64,000 nt of DNA from Muricea muricata (lineage: Eukaryota; Cnidaria; Anthozoa; Malacalcyonacea; Plexauridae), in assembly GCA_963855995.1 (NCBI GenBank), contig OY979716.1:85771042-85835041 (forward strand), read 5' to 3'. The notes under the pieces are model-generated. The model saw nothing but the letters and a program-made list of their open reading frames with translations. It searched no databases and was not told where the DNA came from. A program made the position numbers and the translations under genes. Shown here in pieces: positions 43,281 to 53,763 of the stretch (position 1 is its first letter; each line of letters opens with the position of its first letter).

Positions 43281-43288
43281 GATATAAC

Positions 43289-44862
43289 CATAGACATAGT
43301 AGGTCTAGATTGCTGACTCACTAATCGGAGGCGTGACCTGTATGATAAATCCAAGATGGCGCGGGAACCAGGCAAAAAACTATAAGACTCTACAGGGAAA
43401 TCCATGTTTTTCGCGATTTAAAACGTCTCGTTGCTTGGAATCGCTTCGAATCGCGGAAGTTATTGCGGAAGTTTTGAGCACAATTTGTGTAATTTCTGCT
43501 GAATTCCTCGTGAAAATCTCGCTCGTGAAATGTGTTGTGAATTGGTCACTTGGTCAGTTCGAGACATTTGTTGTCTAAAATATGTATTTTTGGCCGGCTT
43601 TGGCCTCTTGGGTGTTATTGTGACCTACAGCTATCCTAAATTAAACAATTACAAAACGATGGAGCAAGATCTTCGCATACAAATCGATTGTTCGCTTGAT
43701 TTGTGTGATACCTGATACGTTAGTAATATTTACTACATAGATACTTCAAGCCAACGTACTGTTTTCGAACTTCAAAGTCGGATAGGTTATCAAGTAAATA
43801 TTGTCTGAATTATGTACTATGCATTACCAAAATATAATCGAAAACTGGTGCTACAGCTGCTAGTTTCGTTCGTGTGAATTGTGTGTGAAATGTGGGTAGA
43901 ATTAACTGAACAATCCACAGTTTAATGACTGAAATTTTTTTATTTGAATTTAAACTATATGTTTACTTTAAAATTAACATAATGGTAAACTTTGGCATAC
44001 TTTTGCATACACTGTACATAGAATGCAACATGCACCTGCTTGCTAGCTTGTGCAACATTGGAGCAAAGTCTGCAAACATGCGAGTATGGTAAAGCAATAC
44101 TCTAATGCCCATTTGCTATATTCCAATGAACAATTAGTCGTGATTATAAGATCATTAATAATTCATGATGAAATCTGCAAAAACCATCAGACAATCTAGG
44201 CTAACCCGCCAACTGTGCTCAATATTGATAATGATAAATTGATGATGATAAATTTATTTACCGAGTCTGAGGGTCATCAACTAAACTGAACCCAGACCAC
44301 CTGATTAGACTCTAGAAGTTTTCTACATTTCTGCGCAAAATTCTCTGGTGAAAAGGATCTTTTATGCGCAAAATAAAACTTTTCAGTATGCATGATTGTA
44401 AATGAAAATCACACACCACACAAATCAAGCGAATAATCGATTTGTACGCGAACATCTTGCTCCATCGTTTTGTAAATGTTTGATCGAGGATAGCTGTAGG
44501 TCACAATAACACCCAAGAGGCCAAAGCCGGTCAAAAATACATATTTTGGACAACAAATGTCTCGAACTGACCATGTGACCAATTCACAACACATTTCACG
44601 AGCAAGATTTTCACGAGGAATTCAACAGAAATTATACAAATTGTGCTCAAAACTTCCACAATAATTAGTTGTTTCCAAAAAATGTTGATTTGAAGCGATT
44701 CCAAGCAACGAGACGTTTTAAATCGCGAAAAACATGGATTTCCCTGTAGAGTCTTATAGTTTTTTGCCCTGTTCCCGCGCCATCTTGGATTTATCATACA
44801 GGTCACGCCTACGCAATAGTAATTATACTATGAGTCAGCAATCTAGACCTACTATATCTATG
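43289..44862. mobile_element. 1.57-kb long-TIR (fold-back) DNA transposon
   Basis: The left arm (43289-43714) and right arm (44405-44862) are inverted copies of each other, 425-455 bp long, starting CATAGACATAGTAGGTCTAG and CATAGATATAGTAGGTCTAG. A perfect 8-bp target duplication GATATAAC lies at 43281-43288 and 44863-44870. The arms both contain the same pair of ORFs (one starting MTCMINPRWRGN, one MCCELVTWSVRD), which are by-products of the repeat. The 690-bp centre has no transposase. The 8-bp duplication suggests hAT or P-like mobilisation. Confidence 0.88.
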
Positions 44863-45439
44863 GATATAACCGTAGTGCACGCATATACACCAAACTTTCT
44901 GGATCAACTTCTTATCGGTATGTATTTCTCGTAGTGAAACTTTCAACTCCTTTGTTGTTAGTTCCTGGATGACTTTATAGTAGAAATTAGTAACACCCAT
45001 GGTTATGCGAAGCACTACTTTGTGCTTGGTCATAAATACGACATCGATCGTCATCGCTACAGTATTTTCAAAATCTCTTGCTTTAGCTTTTGTTCGTTTT
45101 CCACGCAAAAGACCGACTTCCAATGTTCGATGGGATGTCGAGCATGAATACTTAAAAATCTGCCGCACTCAGACTTTCCGTAAACGTTTTCATCACCGCC
45201 GTTTCCGAAGCACATTGCAATGCTGCGTCAAAGTACTCGAGCCGTTTAAACTTTCCCACGTACAAACACGTGTGGTGCGTTTGAGAGAGATGGGTGGTCA
45301 TGCACCCTTCACAATTTTCGCGAACCAGACAAAATATATGTCCTGCAATTTCCTTGGTGGAAACTTTTAAGAGTTTTCGTTTGATACGTTTTCGACGATA
45401 ACGTGCAATCATTTCCTTTTCATCGATATCCATCCTCAT
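44863..45439 (-). pseudogene. Polinton accessory protein with CxxC...HxSQxxHxC motif, 5' part
   Basis: Starts MRMDIDEKEMIARYRRKRIK and contains FCLVRENCEGCMTTHLSQTH followed by HTCL, a Cys/His cluster that I recognise from ORFs adjoining Polintons in cnidarians (usually CxxCxxxHPSQxxHxC). It then reads VITRVTNFYYK-type helical sequence. A frame change is visible near 45160, and the gene is split at 44870 by the 1.57-kb transposon. Function unknown; a metal-binding accessory protein is likely. It is divergent from the ORF at 45461. Confidence 0.5.
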
Positions 45440-45460
45440 CGTACGAGCACTAGACGCTAA

Positions 45461-45796
45461 ATGAAAAGATGTGCAAGAACGTTCTTCTTTTCAATTGAGA
45501 AGCGGAGCCCTGATGCAAACATGGGCCAATCCGGAAGTAAAAATCCAAAGACCAACAAAAATCATTACAGGCAGAAAATGTTTAGAATAGGTGTAAGTGT
45601 AGGCCAAAACGATCTCAACGTAGAAGGACATTTACAAATGGGCTACAGTAGTAAAACCATCAAAACCTACAACAAACCTATCGAGCACAGCCTGTTCAGA
45701 CACAACTTATTGAGACACAACCTGTTCAAACACAAGAGGAAGCGTCGAATGGCGAAGGATAAAACGCCGTGTAATAAACGTGTTGGTTTCATTTAA
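45461..45796 (+). CDS. Short ORF between accessory gene and integrase
   Basis: 111 codons with a conserved-looking stretch GQSGSKNPKTNKNHYRQKMF and an internal repeat (HSLFRHNLLRHNLFKHKRKR). I do not recognise the protein. It overlaps the region just upstream of the integrase start and could be a small Polinton gene whose true start is the Met at about 45521, or a spliced leader exon of the integrase. Confidence 0.3.
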   Translation: MKRCARTFFFSIEKRSPDANMGQSGSKNPKTNKNHYRQKMFRIGVSVGQNDLNVEGHLQMGYSSKTIKTYNKPIEHSLFRHNLLRHNLFKHKRKRRMAKDKTPCNKRVGFI

Positions 45797-45812
45797 CAGG
45801 CGATCGTTGAAC

Positions 45813-46890
45813 ATGGATGACTATTTGGCAAGCGTGTATTACGATCCGAAACGCTCGGGAGGGTTTGGCGGCGTTGATCGTTTGTATAAGGATGTGAAAA
45901 AAGAAGGAAAATTCAACATAAACCGTACGAAAATCAAAGAATGGTTGATGAAACAAGCTGCGTACACTCTCCATAAACCCATACGTCCTCGTTTTAAAAG
46001 AAATTGCGTGATCGTCGGCGGTATTGATCAACAGTAGCAAATGGATCGGGCCGATATGCAGTCCATGCAAAAATTTAACGATGGTTATCGCTACTTGTTG
46101 GTGTGCATCGATGTGTTTTCCAAATACGCATGGGTGGTTCCATTGAAAAATAAAAAGGGTCTTTCCCTGGTGGAAGCCTTCAAAATCATTTTGGCTAATG
46201 GGTGCAAACACGAAAAGATCATTACGGATCAGGGCACGAAATTTTTCAACAAACATTTTAAAGCGCTGTTGAAAGACGAAGACATTGAATTGTCAAACAC
46301 GTATAATGAAACCAAAGCTTCTGTCGTGGAACGTTTGATATGTACGCTGAAAGCAAGAATGTGGCGATACTTTACGGCGAAAAAAACCATGCGATACATC
46401 GATATGTTGCCGGATTTAGTGTACTCGTACAATCACACCGTTTATCGCAGCATTAAAAAGAAACCCGCAGACGTCACAGTCGAAAACGAAAAGCAAGTAT
46501 GGCACACGCTGTACGATGATTACGACGAGGTGAAACATCCAAAGTGTAAGCTTGGGGATCAAGTGAGAATCAGTAAAATAAAACGTACGTTTGAAAAAGG
46601 ATATCTACCATGCAACTTCTCCAAAGAGATTTTTAGTGTGAGCAAACAAATTCCCCGCGATCCGCCCGTGTACAAATTGAAAGATTACGACGGCGAAGAA
46701 TTGAAAGTCCGGGACGTTTTACCAAAAAGAATTGCAAAAAGTGATGAAATCCGATGACGTTTACGAAGTGGAGAAGATTCTGGAAAAACGCGGTAGAGGC
46801 AGAAACGTACAATATCTTGTAAAATGGTTATGCTACCCCAACAAATTTGATTCGCGAGTACTTGCATCTCAAATAAATTTAATCTCGTGA
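45813..46890 (+). pseudogene. Polinton 2 integrase with chromodomain, broken
   Basis: Start at ATG 45813 (MDDYLASVYYDPKRSGGFGG). The HTH-like region (VDRLYKDVKKEG, KIKEWLMKQAAYTLHKP) precedes the rve core: RADMQS (first Asp), GYRYLLVCIDVFSKYAWVVPLK, ITDQGTKFF (second Asp) and ASVVERLICTLKARMW (Glu). A TAG at 46036-46038 lies between GIDQQ and Q; the usual residue there is Trp, so TGG to TAG. After the SH3-like part (KLGDQVRISKIKRTFEKGYLP) a frame change near 46735 leads into a chromodomain, YEVEKILEKRGRGRNVQYLV then KWLCYP (about 46760-46850). The enzyme would insert the element into host DNA, making 6-bp duplications. Confidence 0.82.
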
Positions 46891-46928
46891 ATCTGTTGTT
46901 TGTGCGTTATTCTCGTTCATCGTTCAGC

Positions 46929-47683
46929 ATGAGCGGAACGCATTTTTATTTCACGCTGCCGAGCAATGCATCCTCGGATGTGAATCCGGATAACAAAATA
47001 GGAAGTTATTACGTCAAGTTTCTGCAAACTATTGATTTAAACGGCGAGTGGGAAGTCGGTTTGTACTCCATTACCTATTTTAACACATGGTACACTCTAC
47101 AAAACCATCAGAATCATATTTACTACTCCTTGGATGGTGGAAAAACCTTTTGGTCTTCGGCCATTGTGGATGACGGCTACTATACAACCATGCCTGAACT
47201 GATCGAACCATTAATGTCGCCATGAAAAAAGAATTACGAAATACTAACATCACGTTCTCATGTAATCCACGAACCCATAAAGTAGGTGATACCTTAGCCG
47301 CAAACCACTGTGTTGGGCTTTATGGACAGTTGGCAAAGATGCTGGGTTTTGGAGGAGGAGATATCAAGATCCGAAAATCGAAAGAAAGTCCCTACGTGTC
47401 CGATTTGCGTGATATCGCATCCATTTTTGTTTATTGCAATATTGTTCAACCGCAAATAGTCGGAAACACAAGCGTTCCTCTGCTAAGAACAATCGCTGTT
47501 AGCGGAAAGTCGGGTGATGTCATCACGAAAACGTTTAACAACATTCAGTACGTGCCCGTGCAGACAAAGTCTTTCGAGAACATTGAAACCATTTTAAGGA
47601 CCGTCACCGGCGATTCCGTGCCATTTGAAGGTGGGAAGGTGATAGCGACACTATACTTCAGAAAGCAGAGCTACTTTCACTAA
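46929..47683 (+). pseudogene. Polinton 2 penton protein, one frameshift
   Basis: Starts MSGTHFYFTLPSNASSDVNP and continues with IDLNGEWEVGLYSITYFNTWY, matching Polinton 1 penton (34672-35334). A one-base shift near 47210 separates the first ORF from the second (MKKELRNTNITFSC to the stop at 47683), which ends with FNNIQYVPVQTKSFENIETI. Otherwise the coding sequence is open. Confidence 0.8.
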
Positions 47684-47728
47684 ACATGTTCAATACAGTA
47701 CTATCTCGAGCAACAACAGGGCCGCAGC

Positions 47729-48136
47729 ATGCCCGTGTTCAGAGGAAGCTCCTGGTAGAAAGGATACGGACAAACGGGCTACGGTTTCGGCGGTCTGTTT
47801 GGTAGTTTTGGAAAGATCGCCAAACCGATAGTAAAAAGTGGAGCAAAAGCTTTTGGAAAAATTGCCCCCACTAGCGGTGTGAATTTACTGGGTAATGCCC
47901 TTTACGGTAAAAACCCCAAACAAGCAGCAAAAGCCCGTGCTCTGAAAGGTGCGAACATTGCAAAGATGCAAGCCGTACAACAAGCACAGAGATATGCTCA
48001 AACCGATCAAGGACAATCTAAATCTACCAAGCGTTCGCATAAGCGCAGAGCTAAAAAGAGAAAGGCATCTTTCTCTGTCACCAAACGTAAACCGACCAAG
48101 CGAGCGAGAACATCTCCTCAAGACATATTTGGTTAA
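47729..48136 (+). pseudogene. Polinton 2 small basic virion-associated protein
   Basis: Starts MPVFRGSSW, then a TAG (47756-47758), then KGYGQTGYGFGGLFGSFGKIAKPIVKSG: glycine-rich turn and amphipathic helix as in Polinton 1 (34379-34576). A strongly basic tail with KRSHKRRAKKRK ends the protein. It lies between penton and capsid genes. Confidence 0.65.
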
Positions 48137-48548
48137 CTATGAATTACGTATCTCAAGATATGTAAAGTCAAAGTGAGCCCAAGCATCTCCATCGCCCACG
48201 AACTGGCATTGAAAAAAGGACCGGTCATCTATCTCATGAGACACGTGGAGTGCAAAACCTTTATCATTGCGGCAGGAAATCCGTCGTTGAGAAAAGACAA
48301 CCTCTATAACGGGCTCGTGCCGAAAACAGTTGTGTTCGGAATGGTCAACAGCGTAGCATTCAACGGCGACTACATGAAAAACCCTTACAACTTTAAAACC
48401 TATACCACCTCCTTCCTTGGCATCATGGACAAAGGAGAAGAAGTACCCATCAAACCCCTACGTTCCTACGCAGCCGCAAATCCCCGATACATTGAGGCGT
48501 ACCTCGCCATGTACTCGGGCACTGGAAAGTTATTTTACGATAGTGGAA

Positions 48549-49330
48549 TTTATTATTATCATTATTATTATTATTTATTATCATTATTATTTAAAAATAT
48601 TTAGTCACGGTAACCTTTCAGTTTCCTGACTTTCAAAGGGCCGTGATTATAAAAATTCTATAATTAGTGCACGCATTATTTAAGTTATCCTCTGATCTCA
48701 ATATGTACAAAAATAATTAAAGCAAATCTCAATGCCAAAAAACAATCAAACAAACAACAAAAGAAAGTGGAATAATTTGTTATTCTTGATAAAACTTAAT
48801 AGCTTTTTTAAAATGATTTAAGGAAACATGTTCATGCTGTGTAATTTCACATGGAAGTCTGTTCCATGCTACTGCTCCACAGTATGAGAAACTTTTCTAA
48901 CGAAAGTTTTGTACGAAAGTATGTGGTTTTGGTAAGCTCAGTTTACGTCCGTTACTTCTTAGTGCATATTTATTATTTTGGCAGAGAGCAAACATGTCAG
49001 TAAGATATTTTAGTGCCAGTCCGTGTATTGCCTTGTAAGTCATCACTTGTTCACGTTGCTCAACGGTATTTGAAATAGGTTCCCAATTTAGCTTTTTAAA
49101 CGTTTCTGCTGATCTACTTTCGTAGCCTGAGCTTGTAATAACTCGGGATGCTCGTTTTTGTAATCTTTTTAGTTTGTCAATGTGTTTTAGATTCCCGTCG
49201 TGCCATACTGTCGAGCAGTATGTGAAATGTGGCAAAACTAATGCATTGTACATTGTGTTAAGAGTATTTCTGTCATGTAATTTTTTGCCCTTATTAAAGG
49301 CAAAAAATTACTTGACAGAAAATACTCTTG
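48549..49330 (-). mobile_element. 5'-truncated LINE (jockey/CR1 group) in capsid gene 2
   Basis: On the minus strand the ORF MYNALVLPHFTYCSTVWH, LKRLQKRASRVITSSGYE and KKLNWEPI is the post-RT C-terminal domain of a LINE reverse transcriptase. Its 3' end is the (TAA)n-type tail seen in reverse at 48551-48592. The 5' end finishes in a short inverted repeat (49260-49329). It is a different LINE family from the one at 19-24 kb. Confidence 0.78.
49260..49329. repeat. Hairpin at the LINE 5' junction
   Basis: Arms of about 30 bp (AAGAGTATTTCTGTCATGTA... and its inverse) around a 9-bp loop, with two or three differences. It is followed by a perfect 22-bp tandem duplication at 49331-49352 and 49353-49374. 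This fits an aberrant twin-priming type insertion end. Confidence 0.8.
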
Positions 49331-49734
49331 TGCATTGTATGTTGCCGACTTATGCATTGTATGTTGCCGACTTAACACCTGACATGTGCGGATCCTCTGA
49401 CCATTTTAATGCGGTGCAACGCGGAAATCTCGCCGTCGACATCAGGTTCACCACCGCACCAACAGCAGCCGTGAGTCTCGTGTATTTGATGCAGGGGCGA
49501 TCGATAATTGGGGCATGTGTGTGTGCTAATATTGATATATTCGTGTTAACAGACTGTAAAAACAATTAATTTAAAAATAAATAAATAATGCAGAACACGA
49601 ATATAAATAATACGACAAACATTTTCGCGCAACAATGTTTCCCAGTTTGTCCCAGGCTTTAAGTTATATTTTTAAAAAAACCTCTGGCTGAATCTGTAAT
49701 GTATTATTGAATAACTATGCAAGATATGTTTGGC

Positions 49735-51109
49735 TCAATTTAAATTGTGCGTTCCATCTATCACAAATCTGTTCCATGGATACCAATCTTGAATTTCAAT
49801 TGATGTTTGTTTGGTGCTGTTCTTACCCTCGATTGGCACATACTCGCTTAAAGTTGGCTCTGAAGAGAATCCGCAAGTCCAAGCCAACATATTATAATGT
49901 TCACAAGTGACTACTTTTTGCACATTATCCATTGTCAAATCAGATGCCCATGGTGGCCAAGGAAGATTCAGTTTTGGTATTTCTTGGACTTTTTCATGAA
50001 GAATCATTGCAGCATTGTATAGAATTTGTAACTCATTAACTTCAGAATTGTTCTCAGTTCCTGTGTCAGAGTTCAGATTTTAATCATGAATGGTACAGTT
50101 TTCTTTATCCTTGTTTTTAGACTTATTTGACATATGTTCTCCAACCAATTCAGAAGAATCCAAATTTTCAAGATATACAATCTCACAAACATTTCTCATT
50201 TTAGAAACAAAAAATACAAGTTGGGGGTAGCTTTTCATCAGTCATTGCTTGAGTTTAAATGCTCAATATTTAGATGCATCCACATTCTCGATGACTTTTG
50301 CAATGGTAACAAATTTCTCCAGAATGTCTTTCATGTACATTATTTTCTTATCTCCAATTATCTCTGTCTCTATTACTTCCTTACAGAAAACATCATCTTT
50401 GTGATAGCAGACTTCCAGTGCTACGCAGTCTTTCCCCCGAATTTGCACAAGTATCCGTTCATCATTCTTTCTCTCGGCAGCTCTACATAAAAGACCAGCA
50501 TCAGTTGTTTCGGCCAACATGAGTGGTGTTCTTCTTCTCTTCTTTGTTACCTGGTGTAAAAACAAATGTATTAAACAAATTACCTAGTAATAACAATGCT
50601 GGATATTCATAGCAATGTTATCCCCATGTCCATATAACGCTAGAATTACTGTATATATACCTATCAAAAAGCCCCTACCTTGTCGAATGAAAACCAAGCT
50701 AAGAAGCGTCTTCCCACAAATAATACATACATATCTCTGGAAGCACATGCACGTTTCTTTGTGGCAAGGTGGCTCTACTTTAGGTGATACTTCGGTAAAA
50801 GTTGGGCCTTCGCCCTTTAGAGCTAGTTCTTTCACCCTTTTCCTCCTTTCTCTGTTGTCTGCGGATCTTCTCTTCATCACAAAATGTCTTCCAGCATTTC
50901 ATATGATGGAACCATTCTAAATTAATGCTGTCAGGATTCTTCTCCATGTACGAAGTGACAGATCCGTCATTGATGTTCTCATACAATTTTTTAGCTATTT
51001 CAGCTTGTTGACAATTAAGTTTGGCCCAATTGGACCTACACTCAAGACATTTCTTAAGCCTTTGGCGAGTAACTTTGCAAAGTTGCTCCATACTGCCATC
51101 AAAATGCAT
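49735..51109 (-). pseudogene. Orphan Cys/His-rich multi-exon gene of a widespread cnidarian/fish family
   Basis: Read from 51109: MHFDGSMEQLCKVTRQRLKK, CLECRSNWAKL, FHHMKCWKTFCDEEKIRRQ, then after a frame change near 50870 HKETCMCFQRYVCIICGK. A GTAGGG-type donor near 50650 and a TTTACACCAG acceptor near 50553 lead to the next exon (TTDAGLLCRAAERKNDERIL and GKDCVALEVCYHKDD). A further exon at 49735-50007 contains LPWPPWASDLT, NMLAWTCGFSSEP and LSEYVPI. I recognise the order of these blocks from uncharacterised proteins common in corals and fish, often near transposons. The Cys-x2-Cys and His-x3-Cys patterns suggest zinc binding. Its function is unknown; the end is missing. Confidence 0.5.
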
Positions 51110-51775
51110 AAAACATGAGGATATCTAAATATTACAGATATCTTGTAATATTTACTTTATTTACTTGTGCGTTTGTGCGCATGCGCAGTGGGAGTTTAGC
51201 TGCTGTGCGCATGCATATTTGTCACCAAAACAATGGCGGTTCGAATATTTCAAAGCACGAATTAACAAACTTTGGAGGGAATTTTTTCCCAAGTGTGCAC
51301 CTGTTTCGCTTGGGAAGCAGTGGATTCTAATAAAGTGAGTTCTTATCTATCCATTCGTGTGAAAATTATGTAGTTCCACGAGGGGTGCAACGGAATGCGT
51401 TTTCTAAGCATCTTTTGGACGCTCATCCCACGGCCTATTTAAAGTCTTGTCTTGTGATTACGGTAGTAATTTTATGAAATGCTCCATTCGTACAGTGCAT
51501 ATCCTACACCAGAACATATTCTTCGTATAAAACTCCCCTCAACTCTTGCGGTGTCTCTTAAAACCGGCACCACTAAACGAACGGCTTCACGTATCACGTC
51601 TTCTTTGGAAATATTCATTCGGTAGACCAACGCCAAGTAAGCCACGACACGACCAAAACTGTTTACGTTCATTTCATTACAAACATTTAAAGAGTGAATA
51701 TCATGCCCGTGATGCCTTGCGCGCCTGGGCCAGTTGATTGATCACAGAAAATGGCGGACACTTAATTTTTTGCAG
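51110..51775. other. Spacer with no recognised gene
   Basis: Lies between the orphan gene's start and the BEL/Pao LTR-like region. Short ORFs on both strands only. Confidence 0.3.
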
Positions 51776-52023
51776 ATTACCTGCCTCCCGAGGTGTCTCT
51801 ACGAAAGAATCGCCGGTTTAATTGAAAGGGATCACTCACAAACTCTAAAAATATAATATAACTTTAACAATACGTCTCTGATCACACGCTATACAACCTA
51901 CGATAACAACGTTCCCCAATAATTCCCCAGTTCCAAAGCACATGCAATTACTGCCCGCCCATTGGCTAGCTATATATGTTTGTTCGTTTCCGGTTTATCG
52001 ATTACAATCGAATCCACAACAAA
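51776..52023 (-). repeat. Candidate BEL/Pao 3' LTR
   Basis: Begins TTGTTGTGGATTCG just after the polypurine tract and contains TATATAGC. The second LTR is absent, so the limits are a guess. Confidence 0.4.
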
Positions 52024-52115
52024 CTCCCCCGTATGCAGTCTGTAGGAGCTGTATATAAATGTTTATCATACGTTAAAATATCTATGGAAACCAATGTCAA
52101 CCATTCAATCAGTTC

Positions 52116-53547
52116 TCAGTCGATCTTCGCGACTTCTCGGATTTGCCATCTCGCTGCAGCAGCTGCATCTCTCGTAGGTCGTGGCTCAAAACTTGTTGCG
52201 TCAGGATTCAGCTGAACCGTTTTCTTCTCTGCGACATCGCACTTGAGCTCAAGTGGGTACAGTTGTTGCACAGCTCTCTCCGAAGTCCCATTGGGAGTCT
52301 TGACACGGACCGCTCTAACGAATCCGTCCTTTCCTGGGTACGTTTCTTCGACAATTGCTAAAGGCCATGATCCGCGGTTCTTGCTCTCTGATTGCACGAT
52401 CACTACGTCCCCACGCTTCAGTTGAAACTTAGCTTGCTTGTGAGCTATGTTATGCCTTTCCGTAATGCTACCAGGTACTCTTTCTTCCATCGTCGCCACA
52501 GCTTATTCTTGCATTCTACCAAATACTTTGCTCGCTTTTTCAGATCATGTTCATCGATTCGCCAGGGCTCTTCTTCTGGAAGCTGGCAGGTGCGCTGATG
52601 AAGGAATGAGACTGTTGTTAAGGTTGGCAGTTCGACGTCATCCTCGATATATGTCAGTGGCCGACGATTTAACTGTATTTCGATATCAAGCATCACTTCG
52701 CTGAGTTCATCCCAAGTGAGATGACCTCTCCCAATCACCTTAAACATCGCGGACTTTACAATTCCAATGAGGCGCTCAAATTGGCCACCCCACCAGGGTG
52801 CACGGCTTAGATTGAATTTCCATCTGATTTCGTATTCCTCCATGAGCCCTCGCAGCTTCTCGTCCTTTCGTAACTGCTCCAACCACTTGCTAGTTTTTGT
52901 GAACGCACCACCGTTGTCGGAATACACCACTCGCGGACGTCCTCGACGGGCGATATACCGTTTCAAACACATGATAAAGGTACTTGTCTCTAGATTACGC
53001 AAAAGTTGCAAATGGATTGTTCTCGATAAGCTGCACGCAAAAATACATAGGTAAGCTTTTCCCTCGGCTTTGTTAGACTTCTGAAACTTCATTGGACCAG
53101 CAAAGTCGACGCCGATTACCTCAAATGCGTTGCCAGGTGTGGTTCTGTCATCTGGCAATTGACCAGTCACTGGTGGAGTATACACGTTTTGCTGAAACCT
53201 CTTGCATCCCCAACATTTCTTTCGTACTAATTTCACGAGACTGCGCAAGCGTGGGACCCAATATCTTTCTCTTACCGCTGCCATCGTAAGCGCAAGCCAC
53301 CATGAAGCGTTTCGCAATGGATTCGTTGAACTAACTTTTCCGTGAATTCTGAATCTTGTGGCAGACAGATCGGGTAACTTCCGCGGATCCGTCCCACACA
53401 TACGGTTACACCTCGCTCATCCGATTGAAGACCGAGTCGGCACAAGTGTCTTTGTAATGAGGCTCGATGGTGTCTCTTTTTTGAATTCGTTTGATCCACC
53501 AGATCTTTACCGTCTCCGTTTCTTCGGTGTCTAAAGGACCCGATCAT
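52116..53547 (-). pseudogene. BEL/Pao pol: integrase and DUF5641-like end
   Basis: From the 53547 side: LPQDSEFTEKLVQRIHCETLHGG (His pair of the H2C2 zinc site) and, after a frame change near 53290, VRERYWVPRLR with KKCWGCKRFQ (Cys pair). The core shows VIGVDFAGPM (Asp), VVYSDNGGAF (Asp) and WWGGQFERLIG (Glu), all intact. The next shift near 52470 leads into the C-terminal domain LKRGDVVIVQSESKNRGSWPLAIVEETYPGKDG, typical of Pao-group integrases, ending at 52116. The enzyme would join element DNA to host DNA. Confidence 0.85.
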
Positions 53548-53763
53548 TTCTTGTGTCTGCGGCTGTTGGCAATAGACAGGTCAACCCATGCTAGTACTCG
53601 AAGGGTGCGGTGCAACGTACTTCTTTCGAGAGGGAGTCAAACTCGTCCTTCTCTGGTTGCATGGACTTCTCTGGTTGCGAGGACACGCAACTACGGTCCT
53701 GTACAGACGTTGTTAATTGTGCTCCACTTGAAAGTTTTAAAACGGCGATACAAGCCTTAAAAT

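Larger units (their letters stand above)
37350..49569 (+). mobile_element. Polinton/Maverick element 2 (decayed, three insertions)
   Basis: Contains a second, different PolB, minus-strand accessory ORFs, a retroviral-type integrase with chromodomain, penton, small basic protein and capsid. ATPase and protease are missing. Gene order differs from Polinton 1: integrase, penton, basic protein and capsid run in the same direction as polB. The element may therefore be rearranged or composed of two partial copies. Limits are approximate. Confidence 0.7.
48173..49569 (+). pseudogene. Polinton 2 major capsid protein, N-terminus deleted and LINE-interrupted
   Basis: The first piece (48173-48548) covers the second jelly roll: PKTVVFGMVNSVAFNGDYMKNPYNFKTY and IEAYLAMYSGTGKLF, matching Polinton 1 capsid around its residues 240-350. 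A 5'-truncated LINE (about 48549-49330) follows. The C-terminal piece (about 49353-49569) then reads YALYVADLTPDMCGSSDHFN and GNLAVDIRF. The whole N-terminal half of the capsid is missing. Confidence 0.78.
51776..53550 (-). mobile_element. BEL/Pao LTR retrotransposon, 3' part
   Basis: Minus-strand element holding the integrase and the C-terminal DUF5641-like part of pol, followed by a purine tract ACGGGGGGAG (52023-52032) and a candidate 3' LTR (about 51776-52023). Gag, protease and reverse transcriptase are absent; the element stops at about 53550, next to the L1-ORF1-like gene. Confidence 0.72.

Noticed and set aside
43333-43578. ORF MTCMINPRWRGN and its twin at 44531-44806
   Set aside because: Identical in both inverted arms of the fold-back element; repeat by-product.
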